A stretch of 64,000 nucleotides of DNA from Salinimicrobium soli (GCF_048323655.1 NZ_JBLUWW010000001.1:1054001-1118000); one strand, 5' to 3'; shown: positions 26,853 to 35,317, counted from the stretch's first letter. Translations and numbers: made by a program. Notes: generated from the letters alone by a model not told the origin.

Positions 26853-27962
26853 TTAATATGGGTGTTCAGCTATGATGAGTCGGTACTCCTCTTCATACCT
26901 GCTTTCCTCCCTCAGGTCTTCAAACCAGGCTTCACAGTCATAGGTCAATGATCGGCAGCTCACCCGTTCTTCCAAACCGGGAGTAAGTTCATAGATGCTG
27001 CGTAAGAGGGTCGAAACTGGGTTCTTATTAAGCATTTTCAAAATGTCCAGGTCCAGCCAGTAATCAATATTGCAACGGCCGGAGAAGTCGCTGTGGAGTC
27101 GTAATCCACAGAATCTGGTATTACACTGCTTGATCACAGTCAAAGTTTCTTGCTTTTTCTGTAAATCACTTTCCACTCTTTCCTGCACTTCTTCATCTGC
27201 AAAGAACTGAATGCGGTTGATCACCTGGACCAGATTTACATAAGCCTTTTTTACCTGCTCATTTTTCTCCCGTGTCTCCTGCGGAAGATAGGGCTCGAGT
27301 TTACTGTGGTGATAGGAGGGGAGGAAGCTGTGCACAAAGAATTCCCGGTGCGGCCGGTGGGTGTTTTTGAGGTAATCCTCCCACTCTTGGAGGACCACGG
27401 GTTCCAGCAACGGGCTCAGCCCGAGCTCATGGATCTGGAATACGAGTCTTCTCTCGTCTTCAGGAGACCAGTCACCTGACTCTTCATCGGAGGCCGGGGC
27501 GTTTTTACCGTGTTTGATGAGAATATTACTCACCAGGTAACCCAACAGTTCTTCTTCAGAAGGCGGATCCTCCAGTTCATCTTTGAACATGGCCTCCAGT
27601 AGTTCTTCTGTATTGCCACCATTTTCTTCAGTTTCTCTGATCTCCAACTCCTCCAGCCAATTGTCAAGGGTAGAGAGGCCCTCATCTAATCTGAAAAAAG
27701 GCGCTGGCACTTCCTCAATATCTTCGGAATGGTAGGCATAAATATAGACAGTACAGAAGTCCTTTCCGAAGCGCTTGAAATCATAAGCATCAACAGGTTT
27801 CTCGAATCCGGCCACCAGATTACTGCCTCTCCTTCTATACTCTAAATCTTCATCCAGTTTTTGCAGCTTATCACAATAATTATAACCCGTTCTTATGCTG
27901 CTTAAGAGCACCGGATTTTCAAGGGAGGTGCCGTAGTTGTCAATAATTATTTCAGGTTTCAT
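26853..27962 (-). CDS. Unknown large acidic protein
   Basis: The 369-residue product is strongly acidic, with clusters such as ETEENGGNTEELLEAMFKDE and EESGDWSPEDERR. The N-terminal ~85 residues look globular (YDFKRFGKDFCTVYIYAYHS) and the C-terminal third has four Cys. No family recognised. It follows a 51 bp gap after the 156-residue gene on the same strand, in a long series of unknown genes that may form one accessory cluster. Confidence 0.65.
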   Translation of the reverse strand: MKPEIIIDNYGTSLENPVLLSSIRTGYNYCDKLQKLDEDLEYRRRGSNLVAGFEKPVDAYDFKRFGKDFCTVYIYAYHSEDIEEVPAPFFRLDEGLSTLDNWLEELEIRETEENGGNTEELLEAMFKDELEDPPSEEELLGYLVSNILIKHGKNAPASDEESGDWSPEDERRLVFQIHELGLSPLLEPVVLQEWEDYLKNTHRPHREFFVHSFLPSYHHSKLEPYLPQETREKNEQVKKAYVNLVQVINRIQFFADEEVQERVESDLQKKQETLTVIKQCNTRFCGLRLHSDFSGRCNIDYWLDLDILKMLNKNPVSTLLRSIYELTPGLEERVSCRSLTYDCEAWFEDLREESRYEEEYRLIIAEHPY

Positions 27963-28013
27963 ATAAAGAGTATGGTAAGTCGAATTATTTCTAAATCTAT
28001 GCTGTTTTTCCAG

Positions 28014-28484
28014 TTAATCTTTGATTGCACGTGAATTATTCTGAAGAACTACAAATTGAATAAGGTCATTTACAGTCATTTGTTTTTCATCATCCTCAGG
28101 GAATTCCATGAAGTCACAATTAAATTCTTTTGAGATCTCCATAATACAAAGCACGGTTTCAAGCAGGTGACGGGTAAAGCCGTCCCGGCCAATGTGATCT
28201 TTAAAGCAGGATTTTTCACGGATTTCTGTGGGAACACTTTTGTTTAAAAGGTGGTTTAGGTATATATCCAGTTTACTTCCTTCCTCATCCATGACCAGAT
28301 CATTCCGCGACAGGCATAATTTTTCCACATCTACATCAGAAATTTTAATGTTGTCGCTTTTTCCCTGTTCTTCTCTAAAATATAAACTGAGAACGGACAG
28401 GATATAAAGGTCTGCTTCTTCGGTAATTAGCTCCACGGGGAGGCTGAAGAATTTTGCCAGGCGATCTTTTACTACTCTTTCCAT
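28014..28484 (-). CDS. Unknown 156-residue protein
   Basis: Acidic soluble protein without named motifs. It begins MERVVKDRLAKFFSLPVELI and carries LLETVLCIMEISKEFNCDFM in the C-terminal half. The gene lies 15 bp downstream of the 128-residue gene and probably forms an operon with it. Function unknown. Confidence 0.6.
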   Translation of the reverse strand: MERVVKDRLAKFFSLPVELITEEADLYILSVLSLYFREEQGKSDNIKISDVDVEKLCLSRNDLVMDEEGSKLDIYLNHLLNKSVPTEIREKSCFKDHIGRDGFTRHLLETVLCIMEISKEFNCDFMEFPEDDEKQMTVNDLIQFVVLQNNSRAIKD

Positions 28485-28499
28485 GTGGTAGAAGTCTTG

Positions 28500-28886
28500 T
28501 TAGAGATCTTTTCGAAAGAAATTTAGTTTTTTCAGTCGTTTTGGGGCCACCTTCACTCCCCAGGGGTTGGTAAGGTCTGGTAAGGTGTCCATGGCCGCTT
28601 TGAGGTCTTCCGGAATAAATTCAGGGCTGCGATATAACCAGTAGGTAAGTTGTCTTAGATGTCTTTTTAGAAAAGAATACCTGCGGTAAAAAACAGTGGC
28701 TCTGAACATGGCAGGGGTATAATTCTTTTTACTGCGGTAGCAGTGCTCCAGGAATTCCTCTTCAGCTCTAAAATTGAGCTCCCGGTAAAGTTGACTGAGT
28801 GTTTTATTTCCGGGTTGCATATTCAGCAAACTAAAAGGCTCGGGATTATTCAGGTATAGGCGAAGATCATCTTTTTCTGCTGGCAT
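28500..28886 (-). CDS. Unknown 128-residue basic protein
   Basis: A helical, Tyr/Arg/Lys-rich protein (YRRYSFLKRHLRQLTYWLYR, ending KRLKKLNFFRKDL). The charge and helicity could suit nucleic-acid or membrane-surface binding, but no family was recognised. It follows a clear terminator (28916-28949), so it likely starts a new transcript together with the 156-residue gene. Confidence 0.6.
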   Translation of the reverse strand: MPAEKDDLRLYLNNPEPFSLLNMQPGNKTLSQLYRELNFRAEEEFLEHCYRSKKNYTPAMFRATVFYRRYSFLKRHLRQLTYWLYRSPEFIPEDLKAAMDTLPDLTNPWGVKVAPKRLKKLNFFRKDL

Positions 28887-28915
28887 AGCTAGGTCTTATA
28901 GTTTCATTAGAGGAT

Positions 28916-28949
28916 AAAAACACCCATTCCCGGGCAAATGGGTGTTTTT
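28916..28949 (-). terminator. Intrinsic terminator
   Basis: CACCCAT (28921-28927) pairs with ATGGGTG (28938-28944), flanked by A5 and T5, so it can work in either direction. On the minus strand it ends the transcript of the secreted protein/64-residue ORF pair. Confidence 0.8.
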
Positions 28950-29019
28950 AGTAGTTAAATCAAAACATCAAATCAAATAATCCCTTTTCCCGGTCTTCTT
29001 CATTCACTCAATGACAAAC

Positions 29020-29214
29020 CTAAGGGACTACAGCGTCATAAGCTGTCGTTCCTTCCGAAACAGGCTGAATTTTTTCAGTATTAGCTGTGGTCACCGGCTG
29101 TAGGGCCTTGATCAAGGTTGTGGCCTGAGGTTCCAATTCGAGATCGAGAAGATCCCCGCCAAACAGCAGGATCAACAATCCCCAGATATGATTCGGTCTT
29201 AGCATTGGGATCAT
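29020..29214 (-). CDS. Small unknown protein overlapping the secreted protein gene
   Basis: The 64-residue ORF starts in a 4 bp ATGA overlap with the stop of the preceding gene, a coupling arrangement, and ends 71 bp before a terminator. It has a short hydrophobic segment (IWGLLILLFGGDLLDL) and a Thr/Ala-rich tail. No homologue recognised. It may be real or an accidental ORF. Confidence 0.4.
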   Translation of the reverse strand: MIPMLRPNHIWGLLILLFGGDLLDLELEPQATTLIKALQPVTTANTEKIQPVSEGTTAYDAVVP

Positions 29215-29663
29215 TTTGATGGGTTTTTCTTATGGTTTTTTCCGTCATCAAACCAGATATAGAGTACGCTGAAAGGATCAATGATCTCCAGCTCATAGAG
29301 GTAATTAGTTTGAGGATCTTTCCAGTAAAAAGCATCCAGTTTTTCCATCTCGCGGTCATAGAATGTAATGATGTTATCCTTTTCAGATGCCGGTTCCAGG
29401 ACCTTCATATGGCTGCAGACCTCCAGGTTATCTTCAATATTTGTGAAGTAAAGCAGGAAAGTGCGGTTGTATTTCCCACTGGTATCACTCCATAAGGTGT
29501 CATTATACGCCAGATAGTGATTCCCATTGCTGTCCAGCCCGGTTTCATAGTCACTGCCAAAAGTAATAATGATGTCCTTTTTTTCTTCAAAGATCTGCGA
29601 GAAGGCATTAAAGCTTTGTGAAAACATGCTTATTAGGAACAGAATTTTTAAAAATTTCATCAC
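29211..29663 (-). CDS. Secreted protein of unknown function
   Basis: A Sec signal peptide is clear (MMKFLKILFLISMFSQSFNA, cleavage probably after AFS or SQ). The mature ~128 residues are beta-rich and acidic (ITFGSDYETGLDSNGNHYLA). It ends with a Lys/Asn-rich tail. No family was recognised. Located in the long minus-strand series of unknown genes. Confidence 0.6.
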   Translation of the reverse strand: MMKFLKILFLISMFSQSFNAFSQIFEEKKDIIITFGSDYETGLDSNGNHYLAYNDTLWSDTSGKYNRTFLLYFTNIEDNLEVCSHMKVLEPASEKDNIITFYDREMEKLDAFYWKDPQTNYLYELEIIDPFSVLYIWFDDGKNHKKNPSK

Positions 29664-29723
29664 TGCAGTTTTTTTGATCAGGAAAGCGGCTTAAGAATAT
29701 TATCCTTTTTTGATAAATACCCT

Positions 29724-30023
29724 TTAATCTTCCTGCTCACCTTCAGCTTCCAGCTCATCTTCTGTGATGTTATTGATGTTGGCCAGAGAATTCATTAACT
29801 CCTCCAGTCGATCATGAAAAGCCAATAATTTTTTCACATTCCGGTCTTCGGTCGTCCGAAACATTTCTTTCTCAAAACTGAATTGGTCTCCGGGCTCAAA
29901 TACTTCATTGACTTCAGCCAATTCGCCGGTCATGGCGACATTGATGATCCTGGTAAGCAGTTCCTCATGTACTTCCAACAGGTGCTTATAAGCAAGAATG
30001 ATCTTTTCTCTGTATGGGCTCAT
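29724..30023 (-). CDS. Unknown 99-residue helical protein
   Basis: A predominantly helical acidic protein (YKHLLEVHEELLTRIINVAM, LLAFHDRLEELMNSLANI). Its start overlaps the stop of the gene at 30020-30394 by 4 bp, so the two are translationally coupled and likely act together. No family recognised. Confidence 0.6.
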   Translation of the reverse strand: MSPYREKIILAYKHLLEVHEELLTRIINVAMTGELAEVNEVFEPGDQFSFEKEMFRTTEDRNVKKLLAFHDRLEELMNSLANINNITEDELEAEGEQED

Positions 30024-30394
30024 GGTTTTCTGGATTTTACGATTGCTAAGGGAGATTCATGAATCTCTGGAGTTACTTCATACCCAAGATCGAAACACAG
30101 GGAAACAGTACCTATACTGCCAAAGCTTACAAGTAACTTATCTTCTGCCCATTCCTCCTCTTTTTTCAGTTTCTTAAAATGAGCTTCTCCATTTATCGTT
30201 TGGCCATACTCAGTAAAGGCAACCGGAAATTTTTTCTGAAGCTCTGGATGTATGTATTCATATCCCTGGATCTCCTCGATATAAATAAAGAGAAGACTCG
30301 GGGGAGTATTATAGCCTTCTGGGTGTAAAACGTTCTTCCCGGTTACGGGGCAAAAAAAATGGTCAAATTCTCTGTGTAAGCAAATTTCAGTCAT
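30020..30394 (-). CDS. Unknown protein, paralogue of the 22.7-kb gene
   Basis: The 124-residue product shares with the protein at 22676-23044 the FCPVTG motif near residue 14, VLHP, an EYI segment and VSLCFDLGYE near the C-terminus. Function unknown. A WYL-type operator candidate (30435-30451) lies 41 bp before its start codon, so it may belong to the local WYL regulon. It overlaps the following 99-residue gene by 4 bp. Confidence 0.65.
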   Translation of the reverse strand: MTEICLHREFDHFFCPVTGKNVLHPEGYNTPPSLLFIYIEEIQGYEYIHPELQKKFPVAFTEYGQTINGEAHFKKLKKEEEWAEDKLLVSFGSIGTVSLCFDLGYEVTPEIHESPLAIVKSRKP

Positions 30395-30434
30395 GGAAGT
30401 TCTTTTTCTCTCAGAACAAAGTAAGACCAGAAGG

Positions 30435-30451
30435 TGGACAAGAGTTGTCGT
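30435..30451. promoter_or_regulatory. WYL-type operator candidate, site 1 (weakest)
   Basis: TGGACAAGAGTTGTCGT matches the consensus ACGACA-AAAnn-TGTCGT at 12 of 15 defined positions, with an intact right half. It lies 41 bp upstream of the start at 30394, the same distance range as the three stronger sites. Confidence 0.5.
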
Positions 30452-30459
30452 TTGAATTT

Positions 30460-30897
30460 TTAATCCATGATTTCTGTTATTTCTTCTGAATCCAAAAAAG
30501 CATTACACCATCCAAAATCGGTTAGACAGCCATCTTTAAGCTGAAAATGAAGTGCAAATTCCCTGCAATAGTGTATCCGGGTACCTTCCGGCCCCGGAAT
30601 GGAATAATGTATGCGGTAGCCAGTAACTTTTGTTCCATAGATGCAGGCGACGCAACGGGTATCAAAATTCTCTACTTCCAGGATCTGTAAGCCTTTCTTT
30701 TCTTCCCTCCAGGAAAACAGTTTTTCTTCTGCATCTTCAAGAAATTCGGGGGTATCTTCCAGATCCTCCAGCTTGAAATTATGCACAACTTCAGTCAGGA
30801 AATCGGGATCAAGAAGCTTGCAGGCCAGATCGGCTTGTTTCATGAATTTTGAGGTGTCTTGTTTAGAAAGAAGCGATTTACTTGTTTTAAACGTCAT
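30460..30897 (-). CDS. Unknown 145-residue protein, NTF2-like appearance
   Basis: The product has an N-terminal Lys/Ser-rich part and a C-terminal beta-rich part (YGTKVTGYRIHYSIPG, IHYCREFALHFQLKDGCLTD) that recalls NTF2/SnoaL-like folds, but I cannot assign a family. It is flanked by same-strand unknown genes (42 bp and 65 bp gaps). Confidence 0.55.
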   Translation of the reverse strand: MTFKTSKSLLSKQDTSKFMKQADLACKLLDPDFLTEVVHNFKLEDLEDTPEFLEDAEEKLFSWREEKKGLQILEVENFDTRCVACIYGTKVTGYRIHYSIPGPEGTRIHYCREFALHFQLKDGCLTDFGWCNAFLDSEEITEIMD

Positions 30898-30939
30898 ATC
30901 AAATAAATTATTAGTAGTTAGAGCGCAAGAAAAAAGCTT

Positions 30940-31350
30940 TCATGGCCTTTTCAATTCTCCTCTTTCATAAAAGGGAGCCAGAAATTCCTCCAGTTCCTTA
31001 TCCAGCACTTCTTTTGGAGTAGCTTTTCCTTTCAATACGTTTTCCAAATGTACCTCGTTCAGGAGGTCTTTAATATGATGGAATTTTTGATCCTCGAAAG
31101 TCCGCATGTCCAAAAAGGGATGTATAGAAGGCCTTTTTTGAACTTCCTCATCAATGAACCTTCTAATTTCCTCGAAGATATGGCCGGCCATTTCCACTTG
31201 GTCGTCTACTCTGTACGAAAAATTAACTGGGTTGGGAGCAGATTCATTTTCTGTTTCTTTCGATGCTCCAGGAGGTTCAATGTCTTGGGGAATTATTTTT
31301 ATAAGGTCCTTTTTTTCTGTATTAAGCGGCAATAATGGGGGGTTTTTCAT
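30940..31350 (-). CDS. Unknown 136-residue acidic protein
   Basis: A charged helical protein (VEMAGHIFEEIRRFIDEEVQ, VLDKELEEFLAPFYERGELK) with a Pro/Leu-rich start and no recognised motif. Lies 42 bp upstream of the 145-residue gene and may be cotranscribed. Confidence 0.55.
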   Translation of the reverse strand: MKNPPLLPLNTEKKDLIKIIPQDIEPPGASKETENESAPNPVNFSYRVDDQVEMAGHIFEEIRRFIDEEVQKRPSIHPFLDMRTFEDQKFHHIKDLLNEVHLENVLKGKATPKEVLDKELEEFLAPFYERGELKRP

Positions 31351-31429
31351 CTTGGTTTTTTTGGTTCTCTATATTAAAGGGATTGTTTTCTGAATTAAAC
31401 TTATTAGGGATGTGTGCAGCAAAAGTGCA

Positions 31430-31924
31430 CTAGACCAATAATTTCTTTAAGTAGATCAGCCAGCCTTTCAAAAAAGGATAAATGCACACTAGATAGATCG
31501 CTGAAATAAAGCCGATCACCTTTAGCAGCTGAAGACATTTATGTGAGCCTGACCTCACCAGGAGGACCAGGAGATAGATCAATACTGGCAGAACCACGCA
31601 GAGGTATACTGATATTGTTATATAGTCAGATCCCAACAGCCCCGCTGTCTGATTCAAAAAACGGACACATTTATCAAATAGGAGGGATGATACTTGTTCA
31701 ACCTGTGGAATCAAAAAGAACGATATAGAAAGAGACAGTATAATTAGTTTTTTACCCAAACTACGGGGTAGGGTAAGCATGAGGGGGAAAAGCAGAAAGT
31801 AGAAGTAAATATTGACTGCTTTGTACGAAGTTCTAAGGATCCAGGCTAAAAGGTAGAGACTCCCCATGATGATCATGAAGACCTGATGAGTTAAAGAATC
31901 TGCATTAGCTATCCAATAATCCAC
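31430..31924 (-). CDS. Polytopic membrane protein of unknown function
   Basis: The 164-residue product contains four to five hydrophobic helices (about residues 13-30, 38-52, 58-72, 100-123, 134-152). No family recognised. Its start codon is 49 bp downstream of a perfect copy of the WYL-type operator (31973-31989), so it is a predicted regulon member. Membrane proteins controlled by WYL regulators occur in some stress and defence loci, but this link is inference. Confidence 0.65.
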   Translation of the reverse strand: MDYWIANADSLTHQVFMIIMGSLYLLAWILRTSYKAVNIYFYFLLFPLMLTLPRSLGKKLIILSLSISFFLIPQVEQVSSLLFDKCVRFLNQTAGLLGSDYITISVYLCVVLPVLIYLLVLLVRSGSHKCLQLLKVIGFISAIYLVCIYPFLKGWLIYLKKLLV

Positions 31925-31972
31925 ACTTAAAAAGGCTTAAAGGTCTATTAGTTACAGAGATAAGTATAAGCT

Positions 31973-31989
31973 ACGACAAAACCTGTCGT
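31973..31989. promoter_or_regulatory. WYL-type operator candidate, site 2
   Basis: ACGACAAAACCTGTCGT is a perfect inverted repeat (ACGACA, 5 bp, TGTCGT) 49 bp before the start of the membrane protein gene. It is one of four sites at nearly constant distance from minus-strand start codons. Confidence 0.7.
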
Positions 31990-32026
31990 TAATGATCTTT
32001 TTTAGGTTCAGCCAAATCTGCTGAAA

Positions 32027-32431
32027 TTAAAGGAAGTTCTTTTCTTCCAACCATACAAAATTACCCTCAGTATGAATAAGGCTGGAGAGCCAGGGGATTT
32101 CATGAGTGGCGGGATGTTCTTTGTTCAAAAGCGGTGAAGGTTCCCCTTTTAGGCCTATAGTCATTTGTTCATAAATAAAGACGAAATCCTTTTCCGGTTT
32201 GAACGACAAGGGAAGCAGATGTTTCTCGACTTTTTCTATTAAGTAGTATGGAGGCTCCATCATTTCATATATTAAAAATAATTTACCATTGGTGACTCCT
32301 GAAAGGCCTAATTTTGAGGCAAAAGCTTTGAAGTCGCCATATTTTTCCTTAATACTATTTACTTTTATCACAAGTGTGGAAAAGCTGATTTTGAGAACCT
32401 CTTCTTTTGTATATTCTATTTGAGCCTCCAT
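32027..32431 (-). CDS. Unknown 134-residue protein
   Basis: Soluble protein with a KYGDFKAFASKLGLSGVTNG segment that looks like a helix-turn region, and a C-terminus rich in Trp, Glu and Asn. No family recognised. Its stop is 37 bp before the operator site at 31973-31989. Confidence 0.55.
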   Translation of the reverse strand: MEAQIEYTKEEVLKISFSTLVIKVNSIKEKYGDFKAFASKLGLSGVTNGKLFLIYEMMEPPYYLIEKVEKHLLPLSFKPEKDFVFIYEQMTIGLKGEPSPLLNKEHPATHEIPWLSSLIHTEGNFVWLEEKNFL

Positions 32432-32452
32432 GTCTGTTTCACGATCTAACTT

Positions 32453-32557
32453 TTAGAGATGCGATTTGAAATAAGTTAGCTGGTTCTTTAACTGCCGAAG
32501 ATGACCAGTCACTGCCTTAGGGACTTCTTCAATTATATTCCAGAGCTTCGAAGAGTT
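32453..32557 (-). pseudogene. Possible gene remnant
   Basis: A 34-codon open stretch (SKLWNIIEEVPKAVTGHLRQ and onward to FKSHL) looks protein-like but is preceded by an in-frame TAG just after a potential ATG, and further in-frame stops upstream. It may be the tail of a decayed gene within the 32432-32652 spacer. Weak evidence. Confidence 0.25.
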
Positions 32558-32652
32558 CTAAGCCATCAATTGGTCTCAACGATATTCTCCAAAATCTCAG
32601 AAAAGACGTCTGCTCTCAGATATTACGTAGGGATAATCTCCGTTTTTATTTT

Positions 32653-32961
32653 TTAGTAAAATGAATCTTTGGACGAATGATCTTTGACGGCATAGGTGGC
32701 AAACAGGTATTTTTCTCCCGGAGTGCTGATCTCAACTTTCTCGGTTTCGCAATCTTTTTTTACCAGTTCAATGATCTCTTCATGGGTTAAATGTTCGATC
32801 TCTTTTTTAAGAAATATGGCGCTGACACCTGCATAAGTGCTATAAGTCCAGAATTCAAACTTTACATCAAAGCCTCCTATTTTTCCGTAATCCGAATGTA
32901 AAACGAGTGTGCCTCTGTCTGCCGGTACATCTATGAATTTTTCTTCAGGATCAGTATTCAT
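32653..32961 (-). CDS. Unknown 102-residue protein next to ADP-ribosylglycohydrolase
   Basis: A beta-rich N-terminal half (GTLVLHSDYGKIGGFDVKFE) and a helical DxxTHEEIIELVKK segment. No family recognised. It starts 21 bp after the stop of the ADP-ribosylglycohydrolase gene, so it probably shares its mRNA and might be a partner protein. Confidence 0.6.
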   Translation of the reverse strand: MNTDPEEKFIDVPADRGTLVLHSDYGKIGGFDVKFEFWTYSTYAGVSAIFLKKEIEHLTHEEIIELVKKDCETEKVEISTPGEKYLFATYAVKDHSSKDSFY

Positions 32962-32982
32962 GTTTTATTTAATTTTTTGGTT

Positions 32983-33777
32983 TCATGTAAATCTATTTTG
33001 AAATGCCTGAATTATTTCTTTCATGATTGTTGGCAACTTTTTGTCGGCATAGTCAAGCAGGGCTTCAGGTATATCATTGTAGAAAGCTTCAGCTATGCTC
33101 CCTGCCATGCAGGCAATAGTGTCACTGTCGCCTCCAAGGGAGATCGCCAGGCGAATAGCTGATTCATAACTGCTACTGTCCAGGAAGCAAATGATGGCCT
33201 CAGGAACTGAACCCTGGCAGCTGACATCAAATTTGTATTCCGGTCTAATTTCTTCTATGCTACGATCAAGATCATAGTCAAATTCCTTTGTAATGAATTC
33301 CCGGATCTCCTGTTTGGTTTTTCCGGTACGCGCCAGAAAAACTGCCGCAGCTATGGCCTGAGCTCCTTTAATTCCTTCCGGGTGATCATGTGTTACAATA
33401 GCCGAATTTTTTGCTTCTTCCATTACCTGAACTAAATGGTCAAATGCGTACGCTATGGGGCTTACCCGCATAGCTGAACCATTTCCCCAACTGTTGTAGG
33501 GTTTTGGATTTTCAGCGAACATCCATTCCCTGAAGTTTCTCCCGTAGCCTGCCCAGGAATATTTTCGTCCCCAATATTGAAAAGACTCTGTATAATCTTT
33601 GTTGTTGAGGAGTGCATCAGCCACCGCAATGGTCAGTACGGTGTCATCTGTGAAGCGTGTCGAAGGATTGAAAAGATCAACATCGATGGTTTTAACATTT
33701 TTGCCTTCGAATACAGAGCCTACGATATCTCCAATAACAGGCCCGAAGAGGCTGTGATTTTTAAATTCAAGCGTCAT
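32983..33777 (-). CDS. ADP-ribosylglycohydrolase family protein
   Basis: The DraG/ARH family removes ADP-ribose from proteins, nucleic acids or small molecules using a binuclear Mg/Mn site. In this 264-residue protein the metal ligands are evident: N-terminal IGDIVGSVFEG, FTDDTVLTIAVADALL (TDDT at 43-46) and C-terminal LGGDSDTIACMAGSIAEAF. Length fits the family. It lies 21 bp before a small unknown gene and about 100 bp after a WYL regulator gene. Members are found as antitoxins of ADP-ribosyltransferase toxins; no toxin was recognised here. Confidence 0.92.
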   Translation of the reverse strand: MTLEFKNHSLFGPVIGDIVGSVFEGKNVKTIDVDLFNPSTRFTDDTVLTIAVADALLNNKDYTESFQYWGRKYSWAGYGRNFREWMFAENPKPYNSWGNGSAMRVSPIAYAFDHLVQVMEEAKNSAIVTHDHPEGIKGAQAIAAAVFLARTGKTKQEIREFITKEFDYDLDRSIEEIRPEYKFDVSCQGSVPEAIICFLDSSSYESAIRLAISLGGDSDTIACMAGSIAEAFYNDIPEALLDYADKKLPTIMKEIIQAFQNRFT

Positions 33778-33878
33778 TCTTTAAATATTCAGATGGAATT
33801 TTACCCTTTTATAGAAGTTGTTTGCGTTTGCCGGAAAACCGGATAAACTGCTGTTAAAAACCAAAAGACTTATCTGTT

Positions 33879-34760
33879 CTAATACTGCTCAATTGCCTCT
33901 CGCAAATGTTTTAGGACAGTATTTTTAAAACTTTCTGGTTCAACTACTTTTACATCAACCCCATAAGACAGTACTTCCATGATGAAGTCATGAGTGGGAC
34001 GTAAAAAATAAGCGAACCTCCATTCCTTGTTATTTTTAAGGACTTCTGTTTGACTTTTATGTAAAGGCAGGGAATTAATGTATTTTCCCTCTTTTGGGGT
34101 AAAGGAAAGAACAATTTTTTCCGGCGGGGTATCAACACCGTTTATAACTCCAAAACTATGGCGGTATTCTTTTTCTGCGTCATATTCAACAGGCGAAAAC
34201 TTTTGTGTACTTATCTCCAGTTCACTGATCCTATCTAAACCAAATGATTTTACTACAGTATCGGTGGAATCTTCTGCCAAAAGGTACCATCGGTTTTGGG
34301 CCTCTTTAATTGCTACCGGTTTTACAGTGCGTTGCCTAAGATCACCGTCAGAGAATTTTTCATACATAAAAGAAACGGAAAAGTAATTCCGGATAGCGTG
34401 CAAAAGTCCGTGGAGATTTTCTGTTCCCAATGGCTTTCTCTTTTCTACGATCACATGCTGAGAAAGGTGGTCTGAGACATTTAAGGCATTATATACATCA
34501 TAGGCTTCCATGAGTCTTTCATTATGCTCCTCATGTCCGTCATAAGTGATCTCATATTTTTTGGTTGTGGAATTGTATTCTATTTCAATATTAAACAGAG
34601 TATCGATCCTTTGAATGTCGCGCTGAAAGGTGCGATGAGAACAAAATAAGTCCTCTCCGGTAATCTCTGTTTGCAGTTGAAGATAATCCTGCAAATCTGT
34701 AAAACTCATCGGAGACCGACGTAACTTTGAAATTATTGCCCGCTGGCGTGGTAGTGACAT
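33879..34760 (-). CDS. WYL-domain transcriptional regulator 1
   Basis: The 293-residue regulator has an N-terminal winged helix (RQRAIISKLRRSPMSFTDLQ, then SHRTFQRDIQRIDTLFNIEI) and a WYL sensor domain (YFSVSFMYEK, RTVKPVAIKEAQNRWYLLAE, SFGLDRISELEI) followed by a WCX-like C-terminus. WYL proteins bind nucleic-acid or nucleotide ligands and control defence and repair genes. The start was placed at the ATG at 34760 because this matches the paralogue at 36573 and leaves the operator (34805-34821) outside the coding region. It lies 101 bp before the ADP-ribosylglycohydrolase gene. Probably autoregulated. Confidence 0.88.
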   Translation of the reverse strand: MSLPRQRAIISKLRRSPMSFTDLQDYLQLQTEITGEDLFCSHRTFQRDIQRIDTLFNIEIEYNSTTKKYEITYDGHEEHNERLMEAYDVYNALNVSDHLSQHVIVEKRKPLGTENLHGLLHAIRNYFSVSFMYEKFSDGDLRQRTVKPVAIKEAQNRWYLLAEDSTDTVVKSFGLDRISELEISTQKFSPVEYDAEKEYRHSFGVINGVDTPPEKIVLSFTPKEGKYINSLPLHKSQTEVLKNNKEWRFAYFLRPTHDFIMEVLSYGVDVKVVEPESFKNTVLKHLREAIEQY

Positions 34761-34804
34761 AAAGCAGCAAGTTTTGGTTGGCAGGTTAAAAATAGAAAAC
34801 GGGA

Positions 34805-34821
34805 GCGACAAAAGGTGTCGT
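34805..34821. promoter_or_regulatory. WYL-type operator candidate, site 3
   Basis: GCGACAAAAGGTGTCGT differs from the perfect repeat at one position. It lies 45 bp upstream of the start of WYL regulator 1, consistent with autoregulation. Confidence 0.65.
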
Positions 34822-34891
34822 GCAGCCAAAAATACGTCAAGAAAATTCACTTTTCGGAACTTCACTGACGGTTCTACTCCAAATTTATCAT

Positions 34892-35317
34892 TTACAAAAA
34901 CAGTATTACCGCTGCCAAAACCCATTTTTCCGGTTTGTCTTCAAAATAGTATATAGGCTCTCCGTATTGGTCGAACCGTTTTAGCACCTGGCCATCCAGG
35001 TAGTACAGCTTTTCCCCGTACCGGTTTTCAGCTTTTATAAAGTTATCATCGAAGAACAGCAGTGGATCTCCATACCTGTTCTTATTTTTGACGGTATGAT
35101 CATCTATGAAAAACAAAGACTTCCCATACCTGTTATGAAGCTTTAAGCTATTATTCTCGTAAAACAAAATAGACTCACCATAGCGGTCATTCGCCCTTAA
35201 TGTATTGCCATCGACAAAATAGACCTTATCGCCATATTGGTTCCGGAGATGAATAGATTGGGCAGTTCCCAAAAAGGGAAACAATAGAATAAAGTAAAAT
35301 ATCAATTGTTTATTCAT
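34892..35317 (-). CDS. Secreted protein built of six 18-residue repeats
   Basis: After a signal peptide (MNKQLIFYFILLFPFLGTAQ) the protein consists of six exact 18-residue units, each starting (R/Q)YG with the Tyr at residues 28, 46, 64, 82, 100 and 118. The unit pattern is YG-(D/E/K)-x-(L/V/I)-x-(F/Y)-(hydrophobic)-(D/E)-(D/G/N)-N-x-(L/I/V)-K-x-x-(N/D)-R, suggesting repeated beta-hairpins. The C-terminal ~15 residues are hydrophobic (WVLAAVILFL). It resembles MORN-like arrays only loosely. Probably an exported, possibly surface-exposed structural or binding protein. Confidence 0.75.
   Translation of the reverse strand: MNKQLIFYFILLFPFLGTAQSIHLRNQYGDKVYFVDGNTLRANDRYGESILFYENNSLKLHNRYGKSLFFIDDHTVKNKNRYGDPLLFFDDNFIKAENRYGEKLYYLDGQVLKRFDQYGEPIYYFEDKPEKWVLAAVILFL

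Noticed and set aside
29081..29359. 92-residue ORF overlapping the secreted protein gene
   Set aside because: Alternative frame of a gene with a clear signal peptide; composition is poor.
34761..34925. N-terminal extension of WYL regulator 1
   Set aside because: The paralogue starts at the equivalent of 34760, and the extension contains the operator and overlaps the 18-residue-repeat gene.
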